NCBI GenBank assembly: GCA_012295275.1
Contig: CM022671.1
Location: 21,335,322 to 21,399,321, forward strand
DNA from: Chrysomallon squamiferum
Lineage: Eukaryota; Mollusca; Gastropoda; Neomphalida; Peltospiridae
Direction of reading: 5' to 3'
Length of the DNA: 64,000 nt
The notes under the pieces were generated by a model. It saw only the letters and a program-made list of their open reading frames with translations, was not told the origin of the DNA and searched no databases. Of the stretch, positions 37,095 to 49,713 are shown piece by piece. Each line of letters opens with the position of its first letter. Position 1 is the first letter of the stretch. The position numbers and the translations under genes are program-made.

Positions 37095-40000
37095 TACATT
37101 TTATTTGTTTTAATGTCGTTTGGGATGCCTTCAAAACAGCCAAATAATTTGTTTTGTTGATTTTTTTAATTATAATTTATTTATTTTTATTTTATATTTT
37201 ATTTATTTTTTATTTTTTATTGTTATTATTTTTTAATTCTTTCTTTCTTATATATTTGTTTTTTGTGCGTTTGTGCGTTTGTCTATGAACTTCAATAGTT
37301 ACATATGCACATATATTAAGTAAGTTTTCCACAGGTCTATCAATTTTTAAACTTGTTGTGGTTGTTGTGGTTGTTGTGGTTGTTGCTTAAAGTACTGATA
37401 GTAAATGTTGTCCAGAATTAAGAAATGATCGTTTTCTTTCATCTTTATGCTTTTATTATTATTACCGTTATTTCATTAACATAAGAAATACTAAATAAAA
37501 AGGCAACTCATTCATACATACTCTTGGCGTGGTCTTGAAAATTACTTTCACCCGGACATGTAAATAAAATATTAGAGACTCGTAATATCAAACACTCTCG
37601 AAAATACCAATACAGTCTGTCGAGCTTTGTCAAATCTGGCGTAAACAGCTCGCGTCTTACTCAAAGAGGCTTATTGTCGCTTTCTGCTACAATGTCATAA
37701 AAAATTAAAATGCAATCAGCAAAAGGGAAACGCTGTTCTTTTAAAAGGAGCGACGCGTTGGGAAACCTTGCAGAGGGACCGAGACAACGGTCGTGCGTTA
37801 TATCTCCTGTTTTAATTATGACAACTTAACGAGCGGCGTAGCCTCATTTGACGAGCGGTGTCTAAACGTCAACCCGTGCGCATCGATCGTCTGATTAGAT
37901 TAAATCCGCGGTGGAAAACGACGTCTGAAGCAGTGTTCTGTGTTTTGTCTGACAGATAACTCTGGCGGAAAGACATGTAAGCAAATAGTAACTCGTTTTG
38001 TTAACAGACGTAAATAAACTGCTGTTTTAGATGGACGTGATACGTAATTTCCCATTCCAGCCACCGTTATAATCATCGCTTGTGTATTTAAGTGCTATAC
38101 CTAAGGCTGTGTAATGTTAATTATAGTATTATACGATCATTGATAAATAAGCAGAATTTCAATATATATTTACCCGTGTCTTATGACCACTGTAATGTTC
38201 TGAACGAACTTCACAAGTGCACCAGAATTTAAAGGTTAATCAAAGGTCACTTCATCATAATTTCATTTAAAGAAACTATGCAAATTAGTTATTAAAAAAT
38301 AAAATTAAAGTAAGGGCAATTTCACACGGAGAAATTAATGGAAAATAAACTGTTTAAGAAGAGATCAGTTTCAAAGTACCAAATTACCAATGAATTCATT
38401 AATTTAATTAATGTATTTATACTTACATGAAATGAATCCACGATAAAACAAATAATTCATCCTCGTAAGTTTATCATTGCAATGTTATAACTTTATCATT
38501 TTACCAATAGCTGTTATGAATAAAACACTAATATGGAAGTTTACTTGTTCGAACTGCATACAGTACGAACACGTTAATTCTTAATTAACTGACAGATAAC
38601 ACGAAATGTGTCATTAAATGATTAAATGTATTTATTATCAGATGATTATGTCGAACTTGTCTGCTCCTTTAAGTCTATCTTAAAAAAGGATCTATATAAA
38701 GGCGAGCAATATTAACCCTTTTCATATGACATAATTAAGATAAGGGATAAAATACACCTGCCGATTCTGCATCAATAGTTCCTCGATGGTTTCTTACAAT
38801 ACACTCTCTAAATCCAATCCCTAATTACGAAAAATATTATGCTTACTTCCATATAGTTCTTGCTTAATAATACTTCAACAACCGAAGCGAAATAAGTATC
38901 TTGGAAATAGCTTGGGAAAAAAAAAAAAAAAAAAAAATCTGGTAAGACTTTTAATTGGAAATAGTATATCGACTGGAGGTCACTGCTATCTTTTATGCAG
39001 TTTTAAATCGCAGTCACATTTTACATACAGCATAAGCAAGAAGTGCTGAATTAATTATAACATTTTTTTTTTTTTTTTTTGACGTATTGTTAAATTAATA
39101 TTAACGTCCCAAAACATAGCAACATCTCTGCAAAAAGATTTGAAGAGTAAATGTTTAATAATGAATTGACCTGTCGGGTCAAGGTCAAAGTTTAAATCAA
39201 TGTATTTTAATTACTACTAGTAGTAGTAATAGTAGCAGCAGCAGCAGCAGCAGCTGTAGTAGTAGTAGTAGTAGTAGTAGTCGTGGTGGTGGTGATGGTG
39301 GTTGTGGTGGTAAGAAATTGATGATGATTAGAAAATTCCAAATGAAGCTTAATTAGTTTCCTAAGTTTAATTGACTATCTATAAAACTACAAATTAGTCG
39401 CAGTGTAAAGTAATATATATATATATATATATATATTTAGAATATTTATTACAGTAGTTAATATAAAATATGTTTCAAATGTGCAATGGAAGTATGAATG
39501 ACAAAGTGTTTCCTAGGTTAGATCAATCACGTGACACTTCTGTCCTACGTCCTCAGCTACGAGCTGAAATAGTCTTTCTGATTAGAAATTCATGCAAGTG
39601 TTAATAAAGGTATTACGTTATAGGAATAGTATTTAATTAGTATTGCGAGTGCTGCTACTGAAATATTACAATGAATTTAGAAAAAAAAAACTGTATTTTT
39701 ATATAAAAAAAAGAAAGAAAAGAAAAAAAAAAGTGAAGAAAAAAATGTTATATCTGCATAAAAAAATGATGATAATAATAAGAAGAAGAAGAAGAAAACG
39801 AAGATGTGATGATGATGATGATGATGATGAACGAAAATGAAACATGATATCTTTGACGACGACGACGACGAAAGTTCTAAGATGAACCTGTACATATTAG
39901 CCAAACCAGTATTTGCACATATTCGTCAAACCAGTTTTTATACCCAGAAGGCTGCCCTCCAGTAATGCGATTATTTTCATTCTTAACAAGTTCATGTATT

Positions 40001-41390
40001 CATTTCCGTAAATTATTGTACGAATATTGATTTGAAAAATATTGCAGACGTAATGTCAAGCAGACGAGAATTGGTTGAATCTGCTGTGTTTGAAGTAACG
40101 CCAGCTAATAAGGATGCAGAGACTGTTTCTATTTCCCTTCCACTGTCTATTAATTGTTTAAACATTTGAAACTTACACAGAGCTGAAGATCAAAGCATGC
40201 TTGTCTTGGACACATAATTCAGAAGCCAATGCTGCCCGGCCGAAACAGTGTTAGTATGTTAGAAGTCAGAAGACTTGTTAAGTAGTTTTATATTTATCCT
40301 GTTATTTCTTTAGAAGAGCAGAACACGGCATTAAAACTTAAAATTCTTAAGATCGATGACTGTCAAAGACTAGTATTGTCAGTGTAAAAAAAAAAAAAAA
40401 AAAAAAAAATCAGATATCGATAGATGTTTTTTTATTTTCTGTTCCTTTTCTTCTTCTTTCATTTTTTTCTTTCTTTTTTTGTTTTGTTTTGTTTTATGTT
40501 TGAAATCGATCATTTTCGAATAATTTTTTTTAGAGGATTTTTTTTTTTTTATTTGGTACTAGTTTTCTTAAGAAGATGAACAGCAACTATGACACCAAGA
40601 TAAAAAAAAATGGCAGTTATTACAACAAAAAAAAAAAAAAAAGAAAATACAAGGAAAAGAAAGATGTCTGTTCAGTTTCAAAACAGCAAGAAATAACACG
40701 ATTGTGTTGTCCCCCAAGAAGTATTTGTGTTTGTAATTAAATGTCGAAACAGATCAGTTACAGTTTTAAATAGAAGTGAAACGAAAAACGAATCGGCAAC
40801 AGCCAATAAATTCATTCGTGAAACATCGGTGGGTTTCGTTAATTTACGTTGTTGGCGAGAAATTGTAGCCAAACAGTGTTAATGTGTAATCAAATACAAC
40901 ATTTATAGTTACAACTTGCAACATGGTGCAGGTAAATTATGAGATATCAAGAAAACAAAGAAAAAGAGAAAGTCTTCGATTTTACTCTAAAACAGGTAAC
41001 TAATAAATAACTCAGAAGGATCGATTCATGAACCAGTTGCTTCTGAATTTATCATTTCAAACTTTACTAAAAGAAACATTTGGTTGTTCTTGTTATTTTG
41101 TGACAAAGACTTCAGAATTAATCATCCGCATTATCTACTTAATTTTATTTTTTATTTTGAAAGAAATTATGAGGTAAAGAGTAAAATGTATTCTTAAGAA
41201 TTTTGAACTTACTCTTATAGACTGGAGGATGTTTAGTGTTTATACACTTTACACTTACTGATATCTGCAGCCACTGAGTGGGCTGAATTAAATTGTACTT
41301 GATACTAAAGCTAAATTTTATATTATATAATAAACTAAAACAAGGTATGAACTGATCTAAGTGATTAGCGAAAAGAACTATCTCGAACTT
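36194..41390. other. Intergenic or upstream DNA, no gene seen
   Basis: Contains (TTA)n (36226-36262), T runs (36481-36523, 36692-36724), (AC)n (37054-37092), a TTGTGG hexamer repeat (37355-37385), and GCA/TAG/GGT triplets (39208-39312). The open frames on 39643-39904 are low-complexity Lys/Arg/Asp or His runs. A moderate-GC island lies at 37600-37990 (listed separately). Confidence 0.55.
37600..37990. promoter_or_regulatory. Candidate enhancer-like island
   Basis: About 390 bp with higher GC than its surroundings, free of microsatellites and of coding-like frames. It holds homeodomain-type TAATTATG, GATTAGATTAAATCC, and a near-duplicated ACGAGCGGCGT / ACGAGCGGTGT pair about 25 bp apart. This is suggestive only; no function is shown by sequence. 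Confidence 0.25.
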
Positions 41391-41392
41391 AC

Positions 41393-41800
41393 CTTGATAA
41401 AATTCCAGTCCAGCATTTCGAAAAATAAATAACAGAACTGTCACTTCTCTTTCAAAGAGTAACTAATCAGCAGTCACTAGTTACAGTACTTGTTCTAACT
41501 CCAGAATACGCTACAATCACTTGTATTTGAAACTGAAACTTACAGCCCGTAGTTACAGCGTTTAGTCAAACTGACTCCAGAAAAATCGACAGAGTTTATT
41601 TAAATATCTATAATATACATATTAACGAGTTTCTCCACCAGCTAACAGCCTCTGTTCTGTGACGTCCAATAACCAAAGCAACCATCGCTCGATAACCTCT
41701 AGTGATGAAGATTCGCCGTCAAGAAGGGTGGAGACTATACTGTCGTCTGCTCATCTCCGTCACGCCCACAAACCAAAACGTGAACGTTGGTATTTAAAGG
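41393..41800 (-). promoter_or_regulatory. Candidate distal promoter and noncoding first exon (possibly NOS)
   Basis: On the minus strand a CTTTAAATA TATA-like box lies near 41790-41800, followed by GTGGGCGTGACGG. An ATTGGACGTCACAG segment (inverted CCAAT box next to a CRE-like core) lies near 41660-41670. Two donors follow downstream: GGGCT|GTAAGT near 41546 and CAAG|GTAAGT after 41393. No ATG-initiated frame of note. The target gene is inferred from orientation and the need for an upstream NOS exon. Confidence 0.25.
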
Positions 41801-43266
41801 TACGCCGTCATCCACGGACATTTTGACTTTCTGATCTATAAGTTTCAACTCGATGCTCTTCGTTTTTGAATCGGCCCGTGTTTGTTTTTCTCATTGACTT
41901 TATTCACTTTTTAACCACTGGATCTCGCGTGTCCTACGTTTCCCAACAACGAGAGTTAGAAGAGTCACCTGAAGTAAAGAAATTTGTTATTGTATCCATT
42001 ATCCAAGCTGAAGTTTAGCAAAACACGGACTCCAGTGAGAAAGTGTATTTATTTTGTCACTGTTATAAACTTGGTATTGAATTATCTGTATTGATCAAAC
42101 GTGTTATATTCTTCTGCTGTTACAGTCAGACTCTAAGCTACAATTATTTCAGTTCATTCAGTTTTCTCGCCGCTGTACTTAATATACCTGAGAAGTGTGT
42201 GATGCGGTTGAGTTATTATAACACCATGCTCACCTTCCTAGTGGGACTAGACTATAGTACAGTGGCTTGATTTCGGGATCAATACAGAGCCCCGCCACAA
42301 ATTTATTAAATTCCGATTTTTTTTCCGATTATTAAGATGAATTATAAAATAAAAATAAAAAATAAATAAATATCTTTCTCTTATATTATCACTTATGAAA
42401 TTTTTTAAATTTAAACATAGACATATATATTATAAAATCTGTTAATATTAAAATATATTGAAGTATTGCTAAAATATTATTTCAATCTTTATATGTTACG
42501 TGACATAGGATGGATTATAGTTTGAACGGTTTCTGATTAAGATATTTTGAAGATTATTACATTAAGTCTTTCACAAGCGGTATTTGAATATATTCCTGAA
42601 AGGGCTTTCGTGTCTTTTATTTTTTAGCGTTCTGCTTGTTAATCTTTTCTAGCATATGTAAATACTTAATTTCACTATCTCCATAATGCTTAGACGACAG
42701 AAGTGAAAAACAATTTGATTTAGGCGTAGTCAAAATGAAATAAACGGCAATGCGTTTATCCACGAGTACGACACTGTCTACTTTTTCTTCAAGAACACTG
42801 GATCGGGGTGGCTATAATGTATTTTCATATTTCTCTATTTTTCACGATTTGATTTTCTATGGTAACAGTAGACTGTTAGCATAGCGGCTTCGAATATAAT
42901 GAACCTAAATATATATTTGACAGTGATTCAGCTAAATATCATTTACAGTGTATATCAAAGTCAATTCATTTATTCAGATCTCCGCCACTGGGAATTTCCC
43001 GTTCCAGCAAGCTATCCACAACAGGCAGTAGTGTGTCCTTTCCTCTCTCAGAGAAGATTCTTATAAACAATAAAATCGAAAAAGTATTCTACCTTGTGGT
43101 GTAGCGGGTTTCTTCTCTCCTTATCTGAATGTCTTTAACCTTATTTATTACGTTGTAAAACAAGATATTTAAAATAACGAATGCATCGTTAAATAAAACA
43201 TTTTTTTCTTTCTTATTCTTATTCTTCTAATATATTTTCTTTCAGTATACTTCCTCCCTCTCTCGT

Positions 43267-43306
<40 letters not shown>

Positions 43307-43837
43307 AGCAGATTCTAAATCTTCATGTCTTTCTTAATCTTCTGTTTTCCTTCTTCTTTTTCTTCTTCTTTTTTTTAATCATTTATTACATTTTTCTTTA
43401 ATTTTTAAATATTGCCCAGATATCACAAATTACAAATCGATAAGAAGACAAAATAAAAATATTATGTACTGGAAAATAATTTAATCCTTGGTGTTTTTCT
43501 TTTACATAAAAAAACAAAACAAATCATACAGTATTATTGTGTTTACGTGTTTTAACACGCTTAGAACTGTGACTCGTTTTATCGCTTATAATAATAACTG
43601 TTTTCTGAAAAAAGGTCGCGTGTTTATGTACAGACAAACTAACAAAAACATGGTTCATGAACTATAAGATATGTTATTAAACAATGTATTAAATATATTT
43701 CTAAATTAAAAACATAAATAAGTGAAATATATTCTGCATTTTAAAGACGAGAAGAGTGTAACCGATTATTATGAAACAAACATACGATGTTTTTCTGCGC
43801 TTTCGTATTTATTTTATTTTTTATTATTATTGCTTCT

Positions 43838-43920
<83 letters not shown>

Positions 43921-44010
43921 CGCACACATTCTCCCTCTCTCTCGATCTATATATAATATATATATATATACTCTCTCTCTCTCTCTCCTACACCCACACA
44001 CACATACACA
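43838..44010. repeat. (CT)n(TA)n(CA)n compound microsatellite
   Basis: About 55 bp of CT, then TA and CA blocks and a second short CT block. Confidence 0.95.
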
Positions 44011-46590
44011 CAGATACACATACCTAAATATATACACATAAATATCTATATCTACCACATTTTCACCCTCACTCCAATAATCATAAATGTCTACCTCATA
44101 AATCAGAAGAAACAAAAATCAAAGTAAGATTTCACTGTGAGTTTCAGAGATTTCAATAAAAATAAATTCTAACTAAATTTAGAAAGAAAGAAACATAGAA
44201 TAAAAAGAGTGGGGAAAAAAGAAAGAAATATATCTATCATTACTAAAAAACTGTATTAATTTAAAAAATTTCCTTTCCATTTAAAAAATAAATTAACTGT
44301 TGTACAAGAATATAACTGTTAACCAAACCCCGAAAATACAGATGATATTTATATTTAATTTTTGAAGATTATTCTTTTGAAAATGAAAAATACTATATAA
44401 TGTTTTTTATCACGCAAAATAAAGTAACAATGGACAGCTATCTAAATCTGGAAATTAAAGCTACATTAACCTTTTAAATAGATTTTTAATCCTTATAAAG
44501 TGTAAAATAACCGCTCCTCAATTCGACCACCCTCTGTATAAATGTATACCAGAATTAAAAAAAACCCAATCTCCATTCTATATATTTCATTTATTCTTAC
44601 AGTTATTATAAAATCTTAAAATGTTCAAATGTAAATGTCATCCATGGGAGAGTTAGTTGTATAAATAAGTATAAATAAAGAGAAATTATTTTAAGCATTG
44701 AATCTATTTTTAAAAATACTATAGTGGTTTCATCATGTATTCAAAGATTTGTAACTGCGGGGATTCCTTTTTTCTTTTTTTTTTGAGTATTGTGCAATAT
44801 ATAATTTACTTTCATTCATAAGAAGAATAATAATGAGTACTTTTATATTTGGTAAATATATGTCACTGGGTTATTGTGTTTTATTAATGAATACTAAAAT
44901 AAAAATTGTTATCTGATAAAACCGCGAGAAGAATTCCTTTCTCTTTCATTTCCGTCTTTTTTTTTTTTTACCACCCATTCATTAATTTCTATTTTTGATA
45001 TCGACATAAACGACTTATACTAAAATTAAAAGAAAACCGCAAAATTGCTTTGGAGATTCTAGAAATATCTTCAGTTAATATATAAAAATAAAACCTATGT
45101 TCTAAAATAGAAAATCCAATTTTATTTTATTTTTTTTTTTTTTTTCAAAATTGAAAATATTTTTATAATAATAATAATTACTGATTAAGTGTTGGTTTGG
45201 GATTTCACTGTAACCACAAACCAAAAAAAAACAAAACATATATTATCGATAAGTACTAAAGAATAGTTCTATGAAGTCCAACGATAATTTCAATAATATT
45301 TTTAAATTTTAAAAAAAAAAAAAAAAAAAAAAAATTAAATTAAAAAAACGCGTCTACATCAGTAGAATGTGAAACAGACACATTTCTATAAATACGAAAG
45401 TAAAACTAGCTTCTAAATGTTTCACTTGTTTTATTTACTTGTATCAGAAATGATAATTGATATATATATATAGAATCTCACGGGAAGTAAATCGATAGCC
45501 GTAGATTCGTAGTTACATTTAAACTTGTCTGTGGGAATTATAATAAGAAAACAAATTAATTCAGCTGAATTGTTTTGTAATTAAGTGATTACGCGCACAC
45601 CAGTAATTATTAAGTTAATATTTATTTAAGATTCTACATATCCTTCTCTTCTTTCCACACTGCAACACATTCGTTCCTCACTCGAACTGCGTCGAACGTT
45701 CGATTACGTGGGAGAAACTTAACAACCAAAGCAAACACGTTTTGAAGAACACTCATTACATTTATCTAAGAAAATCTATTGTTTTCAAGTGTCGGGTTCA
45801 TTTGTCGCTGTGTTAATAATGTTGCGAATTCGCTTGGAAATGAAGACGGTGCCATGCACTTTAATATTGGGTTGTCGTTCTTTACTGTGGGTATAGTCTT
45901 TGATGTACAATACATTAACCAAAGCATGGAACAGAAAATAATTCGAAGAATGCTTTACATGTTGCCGAGTGTAAAATACCTTTAGAACTTAGCAAAACAT
46001 AAAGTTCATTAGAAGAAACGGAAAATGACAGCTCTCCAATCTTAATATAGAAAAATAATAATTATACATTCATGTATTGTGTGTGTGTGGCTGTTTATGT
46101 GTATGTGTCTATGTGTGTCTTTGTATTTTGATTTAAACAACAAAGCAACAGTCTTTAGTTCAATCTTTAGAATATTCTGTTAAGTGACAGAAAGCAGGAT
46201 CGGATCCTTCTGAATGCTTCTTTGTTTCATTTTCAGCTATTACCTAGTCAGTCAGTGAAATGAAGGCATGGGGTTTACTCCCTCGTGTTACAGCTAAATA
46301 CACGATTGACACCTATAACCACACGTTCATGCTTTATTTTCTCGTTTGTTCCTTTATTCAAGGACAGTGGCTGTAATTCAGATGTTGTGTTGTTAGCAGG
46401 AACAAGTGTGTTTCATTAAATGGTTAGATTATCTTAGTTAAATTGTTTTTTATTTATTTATTTATTTATTTAAGAATTCTTCTATCTTTTCGTTGTGTTT
46501 GGTCATTTTTGCTGAAGTTATATATCGATTAAGGAATGGTTGTTGTTTTGTTGGTGTGTTTATTTTATTTATTTTTGTTTATTTATTAAA

Positions 46591-46645
<55 letters not shown>

Positions 46646-48327
46646 CAAATATTTAATAAGCGCTTAACATTATTCTGTGTTCTAGATTCCTTGATGAAAC
46701 ACCTTAAGACTAGATAAAAAGTATTGATTATTTTGAAAATGTAAAGAAACCAACAGTAAAATCGATAAATTCAATTAATGAAGAAAAATGTAGTAGACCA
46801 AAATTTGGCAGTGATAAAGTCCGTCAAGCATGAAAATGTGATCATTTAATGAATATTTAGAAAATTTCAGCCTGTGCAGGTTTTGATAAATAACTGATGA
46901 ATTTCAGTACTGAGTAAACATGGTGTTATTTCAGTAAGGATGGGTTTGCTTATTTCGTCATTAGTGACACATTTTCCGAGTTTAATTTGTGGTGTATTAT
47001 ATTTGTGAAGATATATAATATACAAGTTGGCTGGGCAGGGAAAATGAAAGGCAGTATGGTCACTAGGCATTAGAAACATTCCCAATTTACAAGAAAGAAA
47101 GGCGGGAAAACCCTTATAACCTGTCTCAAGTGTTACAACCATTCTGTCACCTCTTGCTTTTAATAAGAAAGTTGCAAACATTACAATCAAATTAATTTTC
47201 TAGATCACATAAAACAAATTGCATTATCTTTGGCTAACTAGTAAATTGCTTAACCCTTAATTTTTCATATCAATAAAACGAGTGGCTTGCAAGGGATCTG
47301 TTGTCGGATGGGCTGCATCCTTCAACACGTTCGAAGTCTGCAGTTTCCTTCATGTCGTCCGGATTTGATTGTCAAATCTAATTTGCCATGTCGTGTCCAT
47401 TATGGTCTTCGCGGTATTCTGTTCGACCCAGAAGACACTGACGTTAATCTCTACTCCAAAAGGCTTGCATCAGAGAACGGCGGTTGATGGTAGAACACAA
47501 ACGAAGAAGTGGGAAACAAGACGAGCAAGAAGGTCAAATTTTCATTTAGGTGTGTATTATTGAATTATTCCTTGTATTGATGGAGACTAATCAAGGTATT
47601 CAGGCACTTTTGTCAGTGAATCTGCTTCGAGATTAGATTATCCAAGACGGCCAAGTGGCGACGTTTCTAACAACACAGTAGATGCAAAACCAGCTAATTT
47701 ATGATTGGATAAAAATATCAGCATGTTAAATATTTCCCTTTCCTTTTTAATGTTGTTATTCACAGCAGGATTTTTTTAAAAGGAAACTGAACCGACTTGT
47801 GGTTCATTTGTTGAATGCTTGGTAGCTGACATCAGTAGGAACATGCATTTATTAACACGTACGATTCATACAAAAAGTATATTTTGCCCTGTGCTAGAAA
47901 AGTGCTGATATTGACACTGCAGTAACCTAAGACTATACAGTGTCAGTGTATCACTACAGATCTGCATTATGTTGAGTATCTACAGTATTTATGCATCTGC
48001 TAATGTTTATGAATAACAGTAAGGGTCACCGGGGCAGGTCTAGCCATGGGACAGGCTAGACTACCTATCAATTAACCGTGTAGAAATTATCATTGTTTTT
48101 GATTAACCTGGTCTACCGCTGACGTCACAGCACTGTTCGACACGCGCGAGATTTCAGGATATTTAAAGCATCTGTAATTGCTTTTAAACCACCGTTTTCC
48201 GATTTGTATTTGAATTAGAGGTTAAAATGCCAAAACATGTCCCAACCTGTCCCGGTCTCTCCTATAACTGTCAAGACATAGTTCGTAAATTCAATTAGCG
48301 GGTAACATTTGCGTGTTCATTTTTATA

Positions 48328-48422
48328 TCAAGGGAGGCAAGAAGGAAAATATGAAATGCTTTTTTTCTTCCTTTCGATTTCGAATTTTTGCAACACCTGT
48401 TTATCCTACTTGCCTCCCTTGA
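48328..48422. repeat. Short inverted repeat, MITE-like
   Basis: TCAAGGGAGGCAAGAAGGA (48328-48346) and the reverse complement of 48404-48422 agree at 18 of 19 positions, with a 57-base spacer. It could be a tiny non-autonomous element or a structured RNA region. Confidence 0.5.
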
Positions 48423-48559
48423 GTTAACAGCGAACATTAAATTCTAACTTTATATCGTCGTAAATAACTCTATTTTTCGTTGGAAATTAACAAATTATAA
48501 TGTATTATAATGAATTAGTTATAATTCGTTTTTTTGGTTTCTTTTTCTTTTTATTATGT

Positions 48560-49682
48560 GTGTGTGTGTGTTTTGTTGAGATATTACACTGAAATAATAA
48601 AATAATAAAACCCAAGAACATTAATATTTTACTGTATTTAATTTTCAACAATAGAAAACTGTTCACTCAACAAAAATATCTAAACTGCTGATTCACAAAA
48701 CCTCTGTTCACTGAACAATTTTCAAAAGCTTTTTTTATGTATATAAATATTAACAATAATTACAAGCAGCTTTAAAACAACTAAGACACATTATCCTAGC
48801 TTATTATTAAAAAAAAGTAAACTATATGCATCTGAAAATACAAAGAAAGATAAAAGGTTATGATGAAAATGCTTCATTTTAAAACAGAAAAAGAAAACAC
48901 TGCTAACATCACATAAAAAGTTCATAGGTCACAACCAAAAAATAAAATAATATATAAACAGCAGTAATAATATGTAATTACACCTTCTGTCCAGGACCAG
49001 TAAGATCTTAAGAAACTTTTATAGTTACAAAAATAAAATAAAATAAAATGGGACAGAAATGCTGCCACATTTTTGTAATAATTTTCTTTATCACAATATG
49101 AAAACCCTCCAAAAAAAAAAAAATATCCTCCTATAACAAATCTTTTTTTTTTTTCTTTTTTTTTCTGACATACAAACCAACCATAAGCTGACAGCTGGAA
49201 CTTGAATCAAATAAAATTTCACAGAACAAAACAAAAATCAATAGTAAACATAATTAATGAAACAGTTTTTAAGATCACAACCATAAATATCAACAGGCAT
49301 CATGAAGTTGAATTATCACATTCGTTGTTCAGAAAATATTCAGCACTAATCAAATAAATGGTTCTTTAAGCAAAGATGTATCATCTTTTTTTCTGACTTC
49401 AGTTGTGTTTTTGATATGTTATTTTCATTTAAAAATTAAAAACAAAGATATTGTTGTGGGAAATAAGGTAATATAAAAATAAATAATAATGGTATCACTC
49501 AGTAATTAGTATAAAGAAATCCTGTTTCTTGAAGCATTTAGCTCTAATAATAACTTATATCTTTTATTCAAAGAAATTGTTTTGAAATTAAACAATGTAA
49601 CAAAATTAAATATATTTTGGTTTGAAATAAATTTAAACATCATTATAGTTTTTTTTATTTTGTATAAAGTTTTGTTTTTAAT

Positions 49683-49713
<31 letters not shown>

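Larger units (their letters stand above)
41801..48550. other. Intergenic DNA, no gene seen
   Basis: Holds (GAT)n (43267-43307), a CT/TA/CA compound microsatellite (43838-44010), an A-rich run (45310-45335), (TTA)n (46590-46646) and a short inverted repeat (48328-48422). None of its open frames resembles a known domain. The stretch 47280-47560 is less AT-rich but has no convincing coding signal. Confidence 0.55.

Noticed and set aside
41145-41444. 99-codon minus-strand frame
   Set aside because: It begins at GTG, not ATG, and has no similarity I recognise; the donor inside it is treated as part of a noncoding-exon candidate.
46867-47190. 107-codon minus-strand frame
   Set aside because: No domain, no flanking splice signals with matching phase, ordinary AT-rich composition.
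47287-47563. Overlapping plus-strand frames in a less AT-rich stretch
   Set aside because: Two different frames of equal quality and no recognisable protein; probably chance.
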